Assembly (NCBI GenBank): GCA_039986595.1
Contig: JBDWQJ010000008.1
Span: forward strand, 124,001 to 188,000
DNA length: 64,000 bases
Direction of reading: 5' to 3'
DNA from: Lentilitoribacter sp039986595
GTDB lineage: Bacteria; Pseudomonadota; Alphaproteobacteria; Rhizobiales; Rhizobiaceae
Shown here one piece after another: positions 27,182 to 36,181 of this stretch (positions are counted from its first letter, which is position 1; every line of letters starts with the position of its first letter). Made by a program: the position numbers and the translations under genes. The notes beneath the pieces were generated by a model that ran no database searches, was not told where the DNA came from, and saw nothing but the letters and a program-made list of their open reading frames with translations.

Positions 27182-28665
27182 TACGAACGCACCTTTCGGT
27201 TTAGGTGCGAGGAAACTATTTCAGATAATAAGACAGCCCCCAAAGCAATAGCGATAGAAATAATCATAAGCGTTAATGCCGCGCTATCGCCATTAGGGCT
27301 TTGCAAAAACGAGTAAATGGCAAGTGAGATGGTTTGAGTTTCATCTGGAATATTGGAAACAAATGTAATTGTTGCGCCAAATTCACCCAAGGATTTAGCA
27401 AAACCCAATACCGCACCAGCCAAAATTCCAGGCAGCGATAACGGCAAATAGAGTGTTCGAAAGCGTGTCCATCTGCCCGCGCCAAGCGTTTTGGCAGCCT
27501 CAATAATCCCTTGATCAATCGCTTCGATAGAAAGCCGCATCGGACGCACTAATAATGGAAATGCCATGAGCCCAGCAGCCAATGCAGCACCCGTCCAATT
27601 GAACGCAAACTCAATCCCGACGCTCGATAAAAGCTGACCAATTTCACCCTTATTGCCAAAGACGAGCAAAAGTAGATAACCCGTGACAACAGGAGGCATA
27701 ACAAGCGGTGTCATCACAAGGGCTTGTAAAAGCGCTTTGCCTGTAAAATCATAGCGCGCGAGCAAAAACGCAACGCCATAAGCAATCGGCACCGCAAATA
27801 ACATGGCAACCAGCGCAACTTGCAAAGACAACAAAATAATTGGCCATAGCGCAGAAGGTGAAGCTTTTGCATTTAACTCAATTGAACCATCTAGATTGGT
27901 GGCCGCATGCGCTTTATTAAACCCGTAAGCATTTAAGACGGATCGCGCTCCAGCCGTACACAGGAAATCATAAAACAGCGCCGACGCATTACTTGACTTA
28001 TTCAGCTGCGCGACAGGGTATGAAATTTGATCATGATCATTGCTCGAAAACGTATGAATAATCTGAAGTGTATCAGAGAGCTGCGCATCTGATTTATAAA
28101 GAATGCCAGCTTTAACTTCGCCGCGCTCCACAATGCCAAGAGCCACCCTTATGTTCTCGGTGAAAACCGCATTTTTCGAAATCCCCTTCCATTGAGATAA
28201 TCTATCTAAAGCTTGCTTGGTATAAATACCCGCAGGAACGTGAGATGGATCACCCATAGCAAATCGACCACGAGCTAAAACTTGCGACCAATCCTGGTTT
28301 TGAGAAAGTGTTTCGGATGCCACCACAACGAGTTCATTCGTCGCTAATATTTTGATATCGCTCTTGTTAATCTGATCTTGCCCAACCAGATAATCCATCC
28401 AATCTTCGCTTGCAGAGACGAAAATATCTGCGGGAGCGTCATTAGCAATCTGACGTGCTAACACACCTGATGAGGCATAGGATAAAACAATATCTATATC
28501 AGGGTTATCGGTTTCAAAATCCGCTGCAATATTATCCAGCGCATCTTTCATGCTGCTGGCAGCAAAAACAACAACTCGTTCTTGCGCATGCGATGGAATT
28601 GTAAACGCTGGCGTGATTAAAAATACGCTGATCAAAAACCAAATATATTTTAATAAACAACGCAT
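27181..28665 (-). CDS. Fused molybdate-binding protein and permease (ModA-ModB)
   Basis: One reading frame of 494 aa contains two proteins that are normally separate. Residues about 1-28 are a signal peptide (ending PSHAQ), 29-250 a ModA-like binding domain (VVVFAASSMKDALDNIA, SYASSGVLARQI, GDPSHVPAGIYTKQAL), and about 268-490 a ModB-like permease with 5-6 membrane helices and the EAA-type coupling loop EAAKTLGAGRWTRFRTLYLPLSLPGI. There is no stop codon or frameshift between them. The start is an ATG at 28665; no clear Shine-Dalgarno is seen, and a hairpin (28673-28704) sits immediately upstream. A TTG at 28671 is the alternative. It is followed by modC with a 1-bp overlap. Confidence 0.92.
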   Translation of the reverse strand: MRCLLKYIWFLISVFLITPAFTIPSHAQERVVVFAASSMKDALDNIAADFETDNPDIDIVLSYASSGVLARQIANDAPADIFVSASEDWMDYLVGQDQINKSDIKILATNELVVVASETLSQNQDWSQVLARGRFAMGDPSHVPAGIYTKQALDRLSQWKGISKNAVFTENIRVALGIVERGEVKAGILYKSDAQLSDTLQIIHTFSSNDHDQISYPVAQLNKSSNASALFYDFLCTAGARSVLNAYGFNKAHAATNLDGSIELNAKASPSALWPIILLSLQVALVAMLFAVPIAYGVAFLLARYDFTGKALLQALVMTPLVMPPVVTGYLLLLVFGNKGEIGQLLSSVGIEFAFNWTGAALAAGLMAFPLLVRPMRLSIEAIDQGIIEAAKTLGAGRWTRFRTLYLPLSLPGILAGAVLGFAKSLGEFGATITFVSNIPDETQTISLAIYSFLQSPNGDSAALTLMIISIAIALGAVLLSEIVSSHLNRKVRS

Positions 28666-28672
28666 AACCAAT

Positions 28673-28704
28673 CCAAGCCTAAACTATTTCTAGCATAGGC
28701 TTGG
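28673..28704 (-). other. Hairpin immediately upstream of the modAB start codon
   Basis: CCAAGCCTA / TAGGCTTGG, a 9 bp perfect stem with a 14 nt loop, ending 7 bp before the ATG. It lacks a T-run on the modAB strand, so it is more likely an mRNA leader structure or an operator than a terminator. It does not match the ModE operator as I know it. Confidence 0.5.
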
Positions 28705-28750
28705 CGATAACAGTTTTCAATCTCATTATAAACGCGATAAACGCCAAACC

Positions 28751-29407
28751 TTATTTGGCAAGCTCAAACGCTTCTGACGCAAGTTTGGTAATACCGTCCC
28801 AATCGCCAGCATCCACTAGCGCTTTTGGAGCAACCCAAGAACCACCAACGCAAACCACATTTGGAAGCGAAAGATAATCATTTGCATTTTTCAAATTAAT
28901 GCCACCTGTTGGGCAAAACATCATATCCGCAAGTGGAGATGATAATGATTTAAGATAGCTTGCACCACCTGCTTGTTCGGCTGGGAAGAATTTTAAAACT
29001 TTATAACCCTCTTCACGCAACGCCATAACTTCACTTGCAGTGGCAGCACCTGGTAACATCGGCACCTTTGAAGTTTTTGCATGGTCCAACAATTCAAGAG
29101 TTGTACCAGGTGAAACAATAAATTGAGAACCCGCTTCAACGGCCTGATCGTATTGTGCAGCGTCAAGAACAGTACCAGCACCAGGAACCGCACCTTCAAC
29201 TTGATCTGCAACTGCGCGAATTGCATCCAAACCAGCAGGTGTTCTCAAAGTCACTTCAATGGCTCTTAATCCACCTGCAACAAGGGCACGCGCGAGCAAA
29301 ACTGCTGAATTAACATCATCAACCACCAATACTGGTACAACAGGTTGAAGCTTCAAAACTTCCAAAAGACTTTGCGTTTTCTCAGCCATGTTTACTTTAT
29401 TCGGCAT
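28751..29407 (-). CDS. eda: 2-dehydro-3-deoxy-phosphogluconate aldolase
   Basis: A 218 aa class I aldolase that splits KDPG to pyruvate and glyceraldehyde-3-phosphate (Entner-Doudoroff pathway) and can also act on 4-hydroxy-2-oxoglutarate. Visible features: PVLVVDDVNSAVLLARALVAGG, the catalytic Glu in RAIEVTLRTPAG, GAGTVLDAAQ, and the Schiff-base Lys in YKVLKFFPAEQAGG, then CPTGGI. The ATG at 29407 has AAGGAT upstream. It is divergent from trhO. It is cotranscribed with nothing obvious; the modAB gene follows after 79 bp on the same strand. Confidence 0.93.
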   Translation of the reverse strand: MPNKVNMAEKTQSLLEVLKLQPVVPVLVVDDVNSAVLLARALVAGGLRAIEVTLRTPAGLDAIRAVADQVEGAVPGAGTVLDAAQYDQAVEAGSQFIVSPGTTLELLDHAKTSKVPMLPGAATASEVMALREEGYKVLKFFPAEQAGGASYLKSLSSPLADMMFCPTGGINLKNANDYLSLPNVVCVGGSWVAPKALVDAGDWDGITKLASEAFELAK

Positions 29408-29550
29408 GTTTTATCCTTTTAAATCGATTTGATTGCATCAATTAGATGCGTTAAGTCAAAATGTCCACCCTGTGGCCCTATCTTGAGCATGAATTCTTGT
29501 GATAGACAATGTTGCACTTTGCGTTATTAAACACTATTTCCGTACCCATC

Positions 29551-30486
29551 ATGACTAAATTATCATCTACCCAAACGAACCTGCCAATCGTCGTTGCAGC
29601 GCTTTACCATTTTGCTTCGTTCCCCAAATTTGAAGAATTTCGGGAGCCTCTTTTAGATTTTTGTGTCGAAAACAAAATCAAAGGCACGCTGCTTTTAGCA
29701 CATGAAGGCATAAATGGAACCGTTGCCGGCGCGCGCGAAAATATTGATGCGCTTTTAGACTTTATTCGCGGCAAAGAGATCTTCGCGCAATTAGAGCACA
29801 AAGAAAGCTTCACGGATGAAATGCCTTTTTATCGCATGAAAGTGCGATTGAAAAAGGAAATTGTCACGATGGGTGTCGAAGATATCGATCCAAATGAGAT
29901 TGTTGGAACCTATATCGACCCGAAAGATTGGAATGATCTGATTTCCGATCCAGACACAATTGTCATAGACACAAGAAATGACTATGAGGTTGCCATTGGA
30001 ACGTTTGAAGGTGCTGTTGACCCCAAAACAAAAACTTTCCGCGAATTCCCAGAATGGGTACGCGCGCAAAAAGACCTTAACAAAGACACCAAAATTGCCA
30101 TGTTCTGCACTGGCGGTATCCGTTGTGAAAAATCAACAGCCTTCATGAAGCAAGAAGGTTTCGATGAGGTTTTCCATCTTAAAGGTGGGATATTGAAATA
30201 CCTTGAAACGGTCGAGCCTGAAGAGAGTAAATGGCAAGGCGATTGTTTCGTCTTTGACGAACGCGTTTCCGTTGGCCATGGATTGGCGCAAGGCGACTAT
30301 GATCAATGCCATGCTTGCCGCATGCCATTATCTGATGCAGAAATGCTTCTTTCAAGTTACGAGAAGGGTATTTCCTGTTTGCATTGCATTGACGAGAAAT
30401 CTGATGAAGATCGCGCACGTTTTCGCGATCGACAGAAACAGGTTGAACTGGCGAAAAAGCGCGGAAAATCGCATATCGGCAGCTAA
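29551..30486 (+). CDS. trhO: tRNA uridine(34) hydroxylase / rhodanese-related protein
   Basis: A 311 aa member of the YceA/TrhO family, which hydroxylates tRNA U34 without a prephenate requirement. N-terminal acylphosphatase-like domain (VVAALYHFASFPKFEEF, HEGINGTVAG), a rhodanese domain with the active Cys in FCTGGIRCEKS, and the C-terminal zinc-like Cys pairs CHAC and CLHC. The start at 29551 is chosen because the conserved part begins shortly after; an ATG at 29509 gives a poorly conserved 14-residue extension. It is divergent from eda and upstream of gltX. Confidence 0.9.
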   Translation: MTKLSSTQTNLPIVVAALYHFASFPKFEEFREPLLDFCVENKIKGTLLLAHEGINGTVAGARENIDALLDFIRGKEIFAQLEHKESFTDEMPFYRMKVRLKKEIVTMGVEDIDPNEIVGTYIDPKDWNDLISDPDTIVIDTRNDYEVAIGTFEGAVDPKTKTFREFPEWVRAQKDLNKDTKIAMFCTGGIRCEKSTAFMKQEGFDEVFHLKGGILKYLETVEPEESKWQGDCFVFDERVSVGHGLAQGDYDQCHACRMPLSDAEMLLSSYEKGISCLHCIDEKSDEDRARFRDRQKQVELAKKRGKSHIGS

Positions 30487-30609
30487 ACTTCACGGAATTA
30501 ACCCAAGAACCACAATCATTATCGCAACACTTGACGTAACGTCGGTAATATGGCCTAACGCGGCACATATATTATCCGACGTTTTCGTCCGAATTGAGTG
30601 ATCATCAAA

Positions 30610-32085
30610 ATGACTAATACAGATGTCAGGGTACGCCTCGCCCCCTCCCCAACTGGCGAGCCACATATCGGCACAGCTTATACTGCGCTTTATAACTATC
30701 TTTTTGCCAAGAAGATGGGCGGCACGCTCATTTTGCGCATCGAAGATACGGATGCAACCCGTTCAAAACCAGAATTTGAGCAAACGGTTTATGACAGCTT
30801 GCGCTGGATGGGACTTGATTGGTCAGAAGGCCCTGATGTGGGCGGTGATTTTGGCCCTTACCGCCAAAGTGAACGAAAAGGCATCTATGGCCAATATGTT
30901 GACCAGATTTTAGAAGCAGGTCACGGCTTTAAGTGTTTTTGTTCTGCTGAAGAACTTGATGAAATGCGCGAATTCCAACGCTCGCAAGGTAAAGCCCCAC
31001 GTTATAGTGGCCGCTGCCTACGCTTGAGCGCTGAAGAAATCAAAGCACGTGAAGACGAAGGTATCGTCCCAGTTATTCGCATGAAAATTCCAAGCGAAGG
31101 CTCATGCAAATATGTCGATGGCGGCTATGGTGAAGTTGAAATCCCGTGGGATGCTGTGGATATGCAAGTCATTCAAAAAAGCGATGGCATGCCAACATAT
31201 CACATGGCTAATGTGGTCGATGATCACCTGATGAAAATCACCCATGTGGCCCGTGGCGAAGAATGGATTTCTTCAACGCCGAAACACATCTTGCTTTACC
31301 AATATCTTGGCTGGGAAGCGCCTGAGTTTACCCATCTTCCATTGATGCGCGGCGCTGATAAATCAAAACTGTCAAAGCGTAAGAACCCAACGTCTATGTC
31401 ATATTACGCTGGGCTTGGTCACTTACCTGAAGCATTGACCAACTTCCTTGGCTTGTTCTTCATTCAAATTTCCGAAGGCGATGAGCTGATGGATCTTAAT
31501 GAGTTGATCGAACGTTTTGATCCGGACAAGCTTTCAAAAGCAGGCGCTGTGTTTGACGTGCAAAAGCTTGATTGGCTCAATGCACGTTGGTTGCGTGAGA
31601 AATTGTCTGAAGAAGAGTTCTTGGCGCGTGTTTTGGAATGGGCAAGTGAAAACGATAAACTCAAGCAAGGCTTGTTGTTAGCTCAATCACGAATTCAAAC
31701 ATTCTCAGAGCTGCCAGACCTTGCTGGTTTCTTGTTAAAGGGTGATGTTGGTGTCACTGCACAATCTTTTGCAAATATCAAAAAGAACCCACCTGAGAAA
31801 TGTCTTGAAGTAATTGATGCAGTGCGTCCAGCGCTTGATGAAATGGACGAATGGAACCGAGAAAGCATTGAAGAAACACTGCGTGTGGTAGCTGAGGGTT
31901 TGGAAACTAAGCTTGGTAAATTGACCCCGCCATTGTTTGTTGCGGTCAGCGGTTCATCACGTTCGCTGCCATTGTTTGACGCAATGGTCCTATTGGGTCG
32001 CGCAATGGTGCGTCAGCGTTTAAAAGTTGCAAGTGATGCATTGCATGCTTCGCTTGATACATCTGATCAAGCTTCCGACGCGTAA
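30610..32085 (+). CDS. gltX: Glutamyl-tRNA synthetase (atypical for the group)
   Basis: A 491 aa class I synthetase charging tRNA-Glu. The HIGH-type motif is PSPTGEPHIGTAYTAL and the KMSKS-type motif is KLSKRKN. These forms (PHIGTAYTALYNYLFAKK) differ from the usual alphaproteobacterial GluRS (LHVGNVRTAL...) as I know it. The catalytic core looks intact. The start at 30610 is preferred over a GTG at 30598. It is 34 bp upstream of lysS and clearly in the same transcription unit. Most alphaproteobacteria carry two GluRS paralogues, and this may be the second. Confidence 0.92.
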   Translation: MTNTDVRVRLAPSPTGEPHIGTAYTALYNYLFAKKMGGTLILRIEDTDATRSKPEFEQTVYDSLRWMGLDWSEGPDVGGDFGPYRQSERKGIYGQYVDQILEAGHGFKCFCSAEELDEMREFQRSQGKAPRYSGRCLRLSAEEIKAREDEGIVPVIRMKIPSEGSCKYVDGGYGEVEIPWDAVDMQVIQKSDGMPTYHMANVVDDHLMKITHVARGEEWISSTPKHILLYQYLGWEAPEFTHLPLMRGADKSKLSKRKNPTSMSYYAGLGHLPEALTNFLGLFFIQISEGDELMDLNELIERFDPDKLSKAGAVFDVQKLDWLNARWLREKLSEEEFLARVLEWASENDKLKQGLLLAQSRIQTFSELPDLAGFLLKGDVGVTAQSFANIKKNPPEKCLEVIDAVRPALDEMDEWNRESIEETLRVVAEGLETKLGKLTPPLFVAVSGSSRSLPLFDAMVLLGRAMVRQRLKVASDALHASLDTSDQASDA

Positions 32086-32119
32086 ATAAGCTAACAGTAG
32101 CGATATATTTGAGATCACA

Positions 32120-33619
32120 ATGACTGATAATAAAAACGAAGAAGCCCTATCAACTGACGCAAGCGAAGTGCGTTTGCAAAAACGCGAACGCATGGAAGAA
32201 ATTGCTGGCAACCTGTTTCCAACAAATTTCCACCGCACCATTACCAACGGCGAGTTGATGGAAAAGTACGCTGATATTGAAGATGGGCATCTCACAGGTG
32301 ATATCGTCACAATAGCTGGCCGCATCTACTCATCTCGCAACAATGGCATGTTTATGGATATGCGCGATGCAAACGGTAAGGTTCAAGTCTTCACACATAA
32401 AAACAACGCGTCTGAAGACGTGCGCGAGTTGCTTCAATTTATCGATATCGGCGATATCATCGGCGTTACCGGCGAAGTTCGTCGCACACCACGCGGTGAA
32501 TTAACGGTCAACGCGACACAAATTACCATGCTTTGTAAAACGCTTAAGCCGATGCCTGAAAAATATCACGGCCTCACAGATATCGAAACGCGTTATCGCA
32601 AACGCTATCTTGATTTGATGTCAAATGAAGAGTCAAAGGCGCGTCTTCAACAACGCGCAAAAATCGTTTCAGGCATCCGACGCTTCATGGAAGATGATGG
32701 TTTCATGGAAATTGAAACGCCGATGCTTCATCCCGTTTATGGTGGTGCAACAGCTGATCCGTTTATGACACACCACAACACGCTTGATATGGACATGTAT
32801 CTGCGTATTGCACCTGAACTTTATCTCAAGCGTGCACTTGTTGGTGGCATCAGCGACAAGGTTTTTGAAATCAACAGAAACTTTAGAAACGAAGGTGTTT
32901 CAACCCGTCACAATCCAGAATTTACTATGATGGAAGCCTACTGGTCCTATCATGATTATACAGATGCCATGGATCTCGTTGAGCGCATGTTTGCCCGTGT
33001 GGCAGAAGATATTTACGGCACGACTGATGTTGAATTTGGTGACAAAACAATTTCATTTGCAGCGCCGTTCAAACGCGTGCCAATGCCAGATGCTGTTAAA
33101 GACGCGACAGGAATTGATTTCCTGGCAATTGATAATGATGCCGATGCGCGCGAAGCTGCAAAAAAGGCACTGCCGGGTGTTGAAATTGATGAAGATGGAA
33201 CTTGGGGTGAAATGCTTGCACTCGTCTTTGAGGAAAAAGCAGAACATCTTTTGATCCAACCATCACATGTCACGCATATGCCGAAAGATATTTCTCCATT
33301 TGCCAAAGAAGTACCAGGTGAGCCTCGCCTTGTTGAGCGCTTTGAGACATTTATCAACGGTTGGGAAATTGCCAACGCATTCTCAGAATTAAATGATCCT
33401 GTTGAACAACGTGCGCGCATGGTTGAGCAAGTTGAACAAGCGCAATCTCGTGGTGAGAAAGAACGCGTATTGGATGAAGACTTCCTAGATGCAATGGATC
33501 ACGGCATGCCACCAGCGGCGGGTATCGGAATTGGTATTGATCGCGCAATCATGCTTTTAACCAACGCACAATCCATTCGCGATGTGATCTTGTTCCCAGC
33601 TCAAAAAACAAAAGCTTAG
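32120..33619 (+). CDS. lysS: Lysyl-tRNA synthetase, class II
   Basis: A 499 aa class II synthetase: N-terminal OB-fold anticodon domain (GDIVTIAGRIYSSRNNGMFM), motif 2 (EINRNFRNEGVSTRHNPEFTM) and motif 3 (GIGIGIDRAIMLL). This is the LysS form, whereas alphaproteobacteria mostly use the unrelated class I LysK. The pairing with the atypical gltX just upstream suggests that the two came in together or replaced native genes. Base usage resembles its neighbours, so any transfer is not recent. Confidence 0.95.
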   Translation: MTDNKNEEALSTDASEVRLQKRERMEEIAGNLFPTNFHRTITNGELMEKYADIEDGHLTGDIVTIAGRIYSSRNNGMFMDMRDANGKVQVFTHKNNASEDVRELLQFIDIGDIIGVTGEVRRTPRGELTVNATQITMLCKTLKPMPEKYHGLTDIETRYRKRYLDLMSNEESKARLQQRAKIVSGIRRFMEDDGFMEIETPMLHPVYGGATADPFMTHHNTLDMDMYLRIAPELYLKRALVGGISDKVFEINRNFRNEGVSTRHNPEFTMMEAYWSYHDYTDAMDLVERMFARVAEDIYGTTDVEFGDKTISFAAPFKRVPMPDAVKDATGIDFLAIDNDADAREAAKKALPGVEIDEDGTWGEMLALVFEEKAEHLLIQPSHVTHMPKDISPFAKEVPGEPRLVERFETFINGWEIANAFSELNDPVEQRARMVEQVEQAQSRGEKERVLDEDFLDAMDHGMPPAAGIGIGIDRAIMLLTNAQSIRDVILFPAQKTKA

Positions 33620-33641
33620 ACATAAATCTTGGCGTATGATT

Positions 33642-34343
33642 TTACGCCTCAGATATTTCTTCTGATAAGACATCTTCCCAATCTTCGGGAAGATGTTTTG
33701 TATACCCTTGCTCAACAAGCGCTTTAAACGCTTCTTCTGCATGTTCGTCAGCAACTTGTTTGGTTTGATACCCAAGCTTTGCATATGCGCGCGTACGCCA
33801 ATGCGTCCCCACAAGTTCATGAACGACTTTTTCTAGATCCATATCACCCACGGGCTGCGATACAATCGTATGATTGGGCGCTGTCACCACAGCCTTTATA
33901 TCAGGCCATTGTTTTTCAACGGTTGCGCGGCAGCGTCTTTGCATCTGAGGTTTTGTTACAAACACAACTGTTTTGGCCTTGGGGAACATCGCTTTTACAT
34001 TTAAAATATTCTCACCAGTATTCGTGGCCTTATCTTCAAGGACGATACTGTCTTCCGGTACCCCGTGATCCTTTGCTACATCAGCAAAAGTTTCCGCCTC
34101 TGTTTTATCAAAATGATCTTTTGTCCAGTTGCCAAATGCACCGGTAAATACAATTTTGTCTGAAATTGCATTTTGGTAGAGCTCCGCACAGCGTTCCGCA
34201 ACGCGGGTATCATAGCTTCCAAGGCCAACGATTAAATCAAAGGTGGGGATATCACGTGGGATGTTCTCATCTAGGCAATGATATCGCCAGATGGAGAGCG
34301 CTGCGTCTAAAACTTCTGGTTCAGGCAAGTTTTGCAAAATCAT
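33642..34343 (-). CDS. YdcF family protein (DUF218)
   Basis: About 234 aa, of the ElyC/SanA/YdcF fold: DLIVGLGSYDTRVAERCAELY at about residues 38-58, KIVFTGAFG, the acidic EAETFADVAKDHGVP, DKATNTGENI, and VVFVTKPQMQRRCRAT. This is the cytosolic YdcF type, without a membrane anchor. The E. coli homologue binds S-adenosylmethionine, but no reaction is established. The start is uncertain: TTG at 34352, ATG at 34343 and TTG at 34337 (best spaced from GGGAG) are all possible. It is convergent with lysS. Confidence 0.78.
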   Translation of the reverse strand: MILQNLPEPEVLDAALSIWRYHCLDENIPRDIPTFDLIVGLGSYDTRVAERCAELYQNAISDKIVFTGAFGNWTKDHFDKTEAETFADVAKDHGVPEDSIVLEDKATNTGENILNVKAMFPKAKTVVFVTKPQMQRRCRATVEKQWPDIKAVVTAPNHTIVSQPVGDMDLEKVVHELVGTHWRTRAYAKLGYQTKQVADEHAEEAFKALVEQGYTKHLPEDWEDVLSEEISEA

Positions 34344-34429
34344 CTCCCACAAACGTAATATCTGATTATCGCATCTACTCTAAGATGAAGAAAATCAATT
34401 CAGTTTACATAAAGATATAATCTTGGAAC

Positions 34430-36028
34430 TTAATTGTAGCGGATTTTTGTTCCCAACACGTCAACTTTTTGTTCATTCTGTGCCGCATGGTCATCTGAAC
34501 CAAAGCCAACCATTTGCAAGATACCGTCCAAGAAACCAGCCTCATCTTCTTCATGAGCTTCTTCCATCTCGGCCTTATCACCAGGATAGATATTGGCATT
34601 TTCTTCCATCATCGCATCTTCTGGCGTCATTTCTTCTTCATCAGATCCACCCAATCCAACAAGAGCAAGAACGTTATCAATCATACCGGGTTCAGCGTTC
34701 TTCTCAGCTTCGGCTTCAAGCGCAGCTTGTTCGGCTTCCTCTGCTGCAAGTGCTTCTGCTTCAAGACGTTCTTTTTCAGCCAACTCTTCTTCGCTCATTT
34801 CTTCTTCAGGAACATAGCAGCCAGATGGCTCAATAATTTCCTCGCTCAAAAGCTTGATCTCATCAGGAGATAATTCATAACGATCGCCGATGAATTTCCC
34901 ACCATAAGCTCGATCAGCGTTTACATAACGAACTTCCCACTGTTTTTTAGTCGCTTGCGTTAACAACGGATCTGGCGCAAAGACAACCTGTGCGCCAATA
35001 TTGCTACCACGGAAATCAGGACGGCTTGTAGGCCCATCCACATCCAAGAGTGAAACGGTGACAAGCTGGCTATCTGGATATTCGCCCACCAAATATTTGG
35101 TGTAGTTAAGTACCATGAGAACCCGCTCTTTTGTCGGCATAGCTCCAGCTCTAATAAAGGAAGTGACACGATTTTCCTTCATAAGCTCAAAATCGACCTC
35201 ATGAACTACATCACATGCTAATCCGGTAATACCGTTATCCAAAAATCCCGGTTTAACAAAAACCACTGCTGCTGCACCTGATGTCGCTGTCAAAGCAAAG
35301 CCGCTTAAAATTATGATCAAAAATTTTTTGGTGAAGATACCTTTTTTAATAGGTGATGCGTCATCAGCTTCGATCTCGGTATCAATCATTCCTGTTCCAA
35401 CAGGGATATTGCCAGAGGTGTCGAGCACTAATGCATCTTCAACAACTTCTTCAGTTTCTTTCTTACGCTTTAAAAATCCGAATAGTTTTTTCTTTGGCTT
35501 TTTCTCAACACTTTGATTATCCGCAGCTTCTTTTGCAAGCACTTGCTCTTCAGCAGACACTTTCACTTTCTTCTTGCGTTTTAAAAACCCAAATAGAGAA
35601 CGTTTTTTCTTCGTGTCTGAAGATAAAACTTCTTCATCAGCATTATCAGCCGTTGCAGCAATTTGTGGTTTTTCAGCTTGTTTTTTTGCTTTACCGCGGG
35701 TCTGTTTTTGAGCGCCACCTGCCTTTTTGGCTGATGCAGCAACTTTTTTCGCAGGTGCTTTTTTTGCAGTTGTAGGCTTTTTCTTCGCAGCAGTTTTGCC
35801 AGCAGACTTTACTGGCTTCGTTGCTGGCTTCTTTGCGGCTGCCCGTTGAGCAGATGCAACAGCTTCATCGCCCTTACTATCAGCGCTTTCAGCAGTTACA
35901 GCCTGATCATCTAGTTGATTTTGTGATTGTTTTTTCTTTTTACGTCGCAAAAAGCTGAACAATCCCTTTTTCGGGGCTTGCTCTAGTTCACCTTCATGAG
36001 GCGTCGCTTTCGACGGTTTCTTGGCCAT
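34430..36028 (-). CDS. Membrane-anchored lysine/alanine-rich (histone H1-like) repeat protein, unknown function
   Basis: A 532 aa protein with a striking layout. Residues 1-234 are very basic: three copies of a motif G/S-LF-x-FL-(K/R)RKKK at 22-33, 144-155 and 181-191, and between the first two an Ala/Lys/Pro-rich H1-like tract (about 62-120). One membrane segment follows (235-258). The rest, by the positive-inside rule, is periplasmic: a folded part with two cysteines (272 and about 408), then a Glu/Ala-rich coiled-coil-like stretch and an acidic tail with two copies of (I/L)D-x-(I/V)L-x-x-VG-x-G-SD (about residues 448-462 and 505-518). I know no family. It is a single gene behind the soe operon terminator. 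Confidence 0.75.
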   Translation of the reverse strand: MAKKPSKATPHEGELEQAPKKGLFSFLRRKKKKQSQNQLDDQAVTAESADSKGDEAVASAQRAAAKKPATKPVKSAGKTAAKKKPTTAKKAPAKKVAASAKKAGGAQKQTRGKAKKQAEKPQIAATADNADEEVLSSDTKKKRSLFGFLKRKKKVKVSAEEQVLAKEAADNQSVEKKPKKKLFGFLKRKKETEEVVEDALVLDTSGNIPVGTGMIDTEIEADDASPIKKGIFTKKFLIIILSGFALTATSGAAAVVFVKPGFLDNGITGLACDVVHEVDFELMKENRVTSFIRAGAMPTKERVLMVLNYTKYLVGEYPDSQLVTVSLLDVDGPTSRPDFRGSNIGAQVVFAPDPLLTQATKKQWEVRYVNADRAYGGKFIGDRYELSPDEIKLLSEEIIEPSGCYVPEEEMSEEELAEKERLEAEALAAEEAEQAALEAEAEKNAEPGMIDNVLALVGLGGSDEEEMTPEDAMMEENANIYPGDKAEMEEAHEEDEAGFLDGILQMVGFGSDDHAAQNEQKVDVLGTKIRYN

Positions 36029-36150
36029 AATACGCTAGCACACAATACAAAATACAAAACACTACTAGCTGATAAGATACGACAAGGACCTTTCCGTTCT
36101 ATTAACCCTATTTCTAAACATTATGGGTAGCTATGATGATAATTACACAT

Positions 36151-36172
36151 AAAAAAGGCGGCCTAGGCCGCC
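36151..36172 (-). terminator. Terminator of the soe operon
   Basis: Perfect palindrome GGCGGCCTAGGCCGCC (36157-36172). On the minus strand it is followed by six Ts (36151-36156), so it ends leftward transcripts from soeC. Confidence 0.9.
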
Positions 36173-36181
36173 AAATTTGAT

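Noticed and set aside
30519..30560. TTGACG-containing sigma-70 promoter for gltX
   Set aside because: A -35-like TTGACG is present, but no convincing -10 lies at the right distance.
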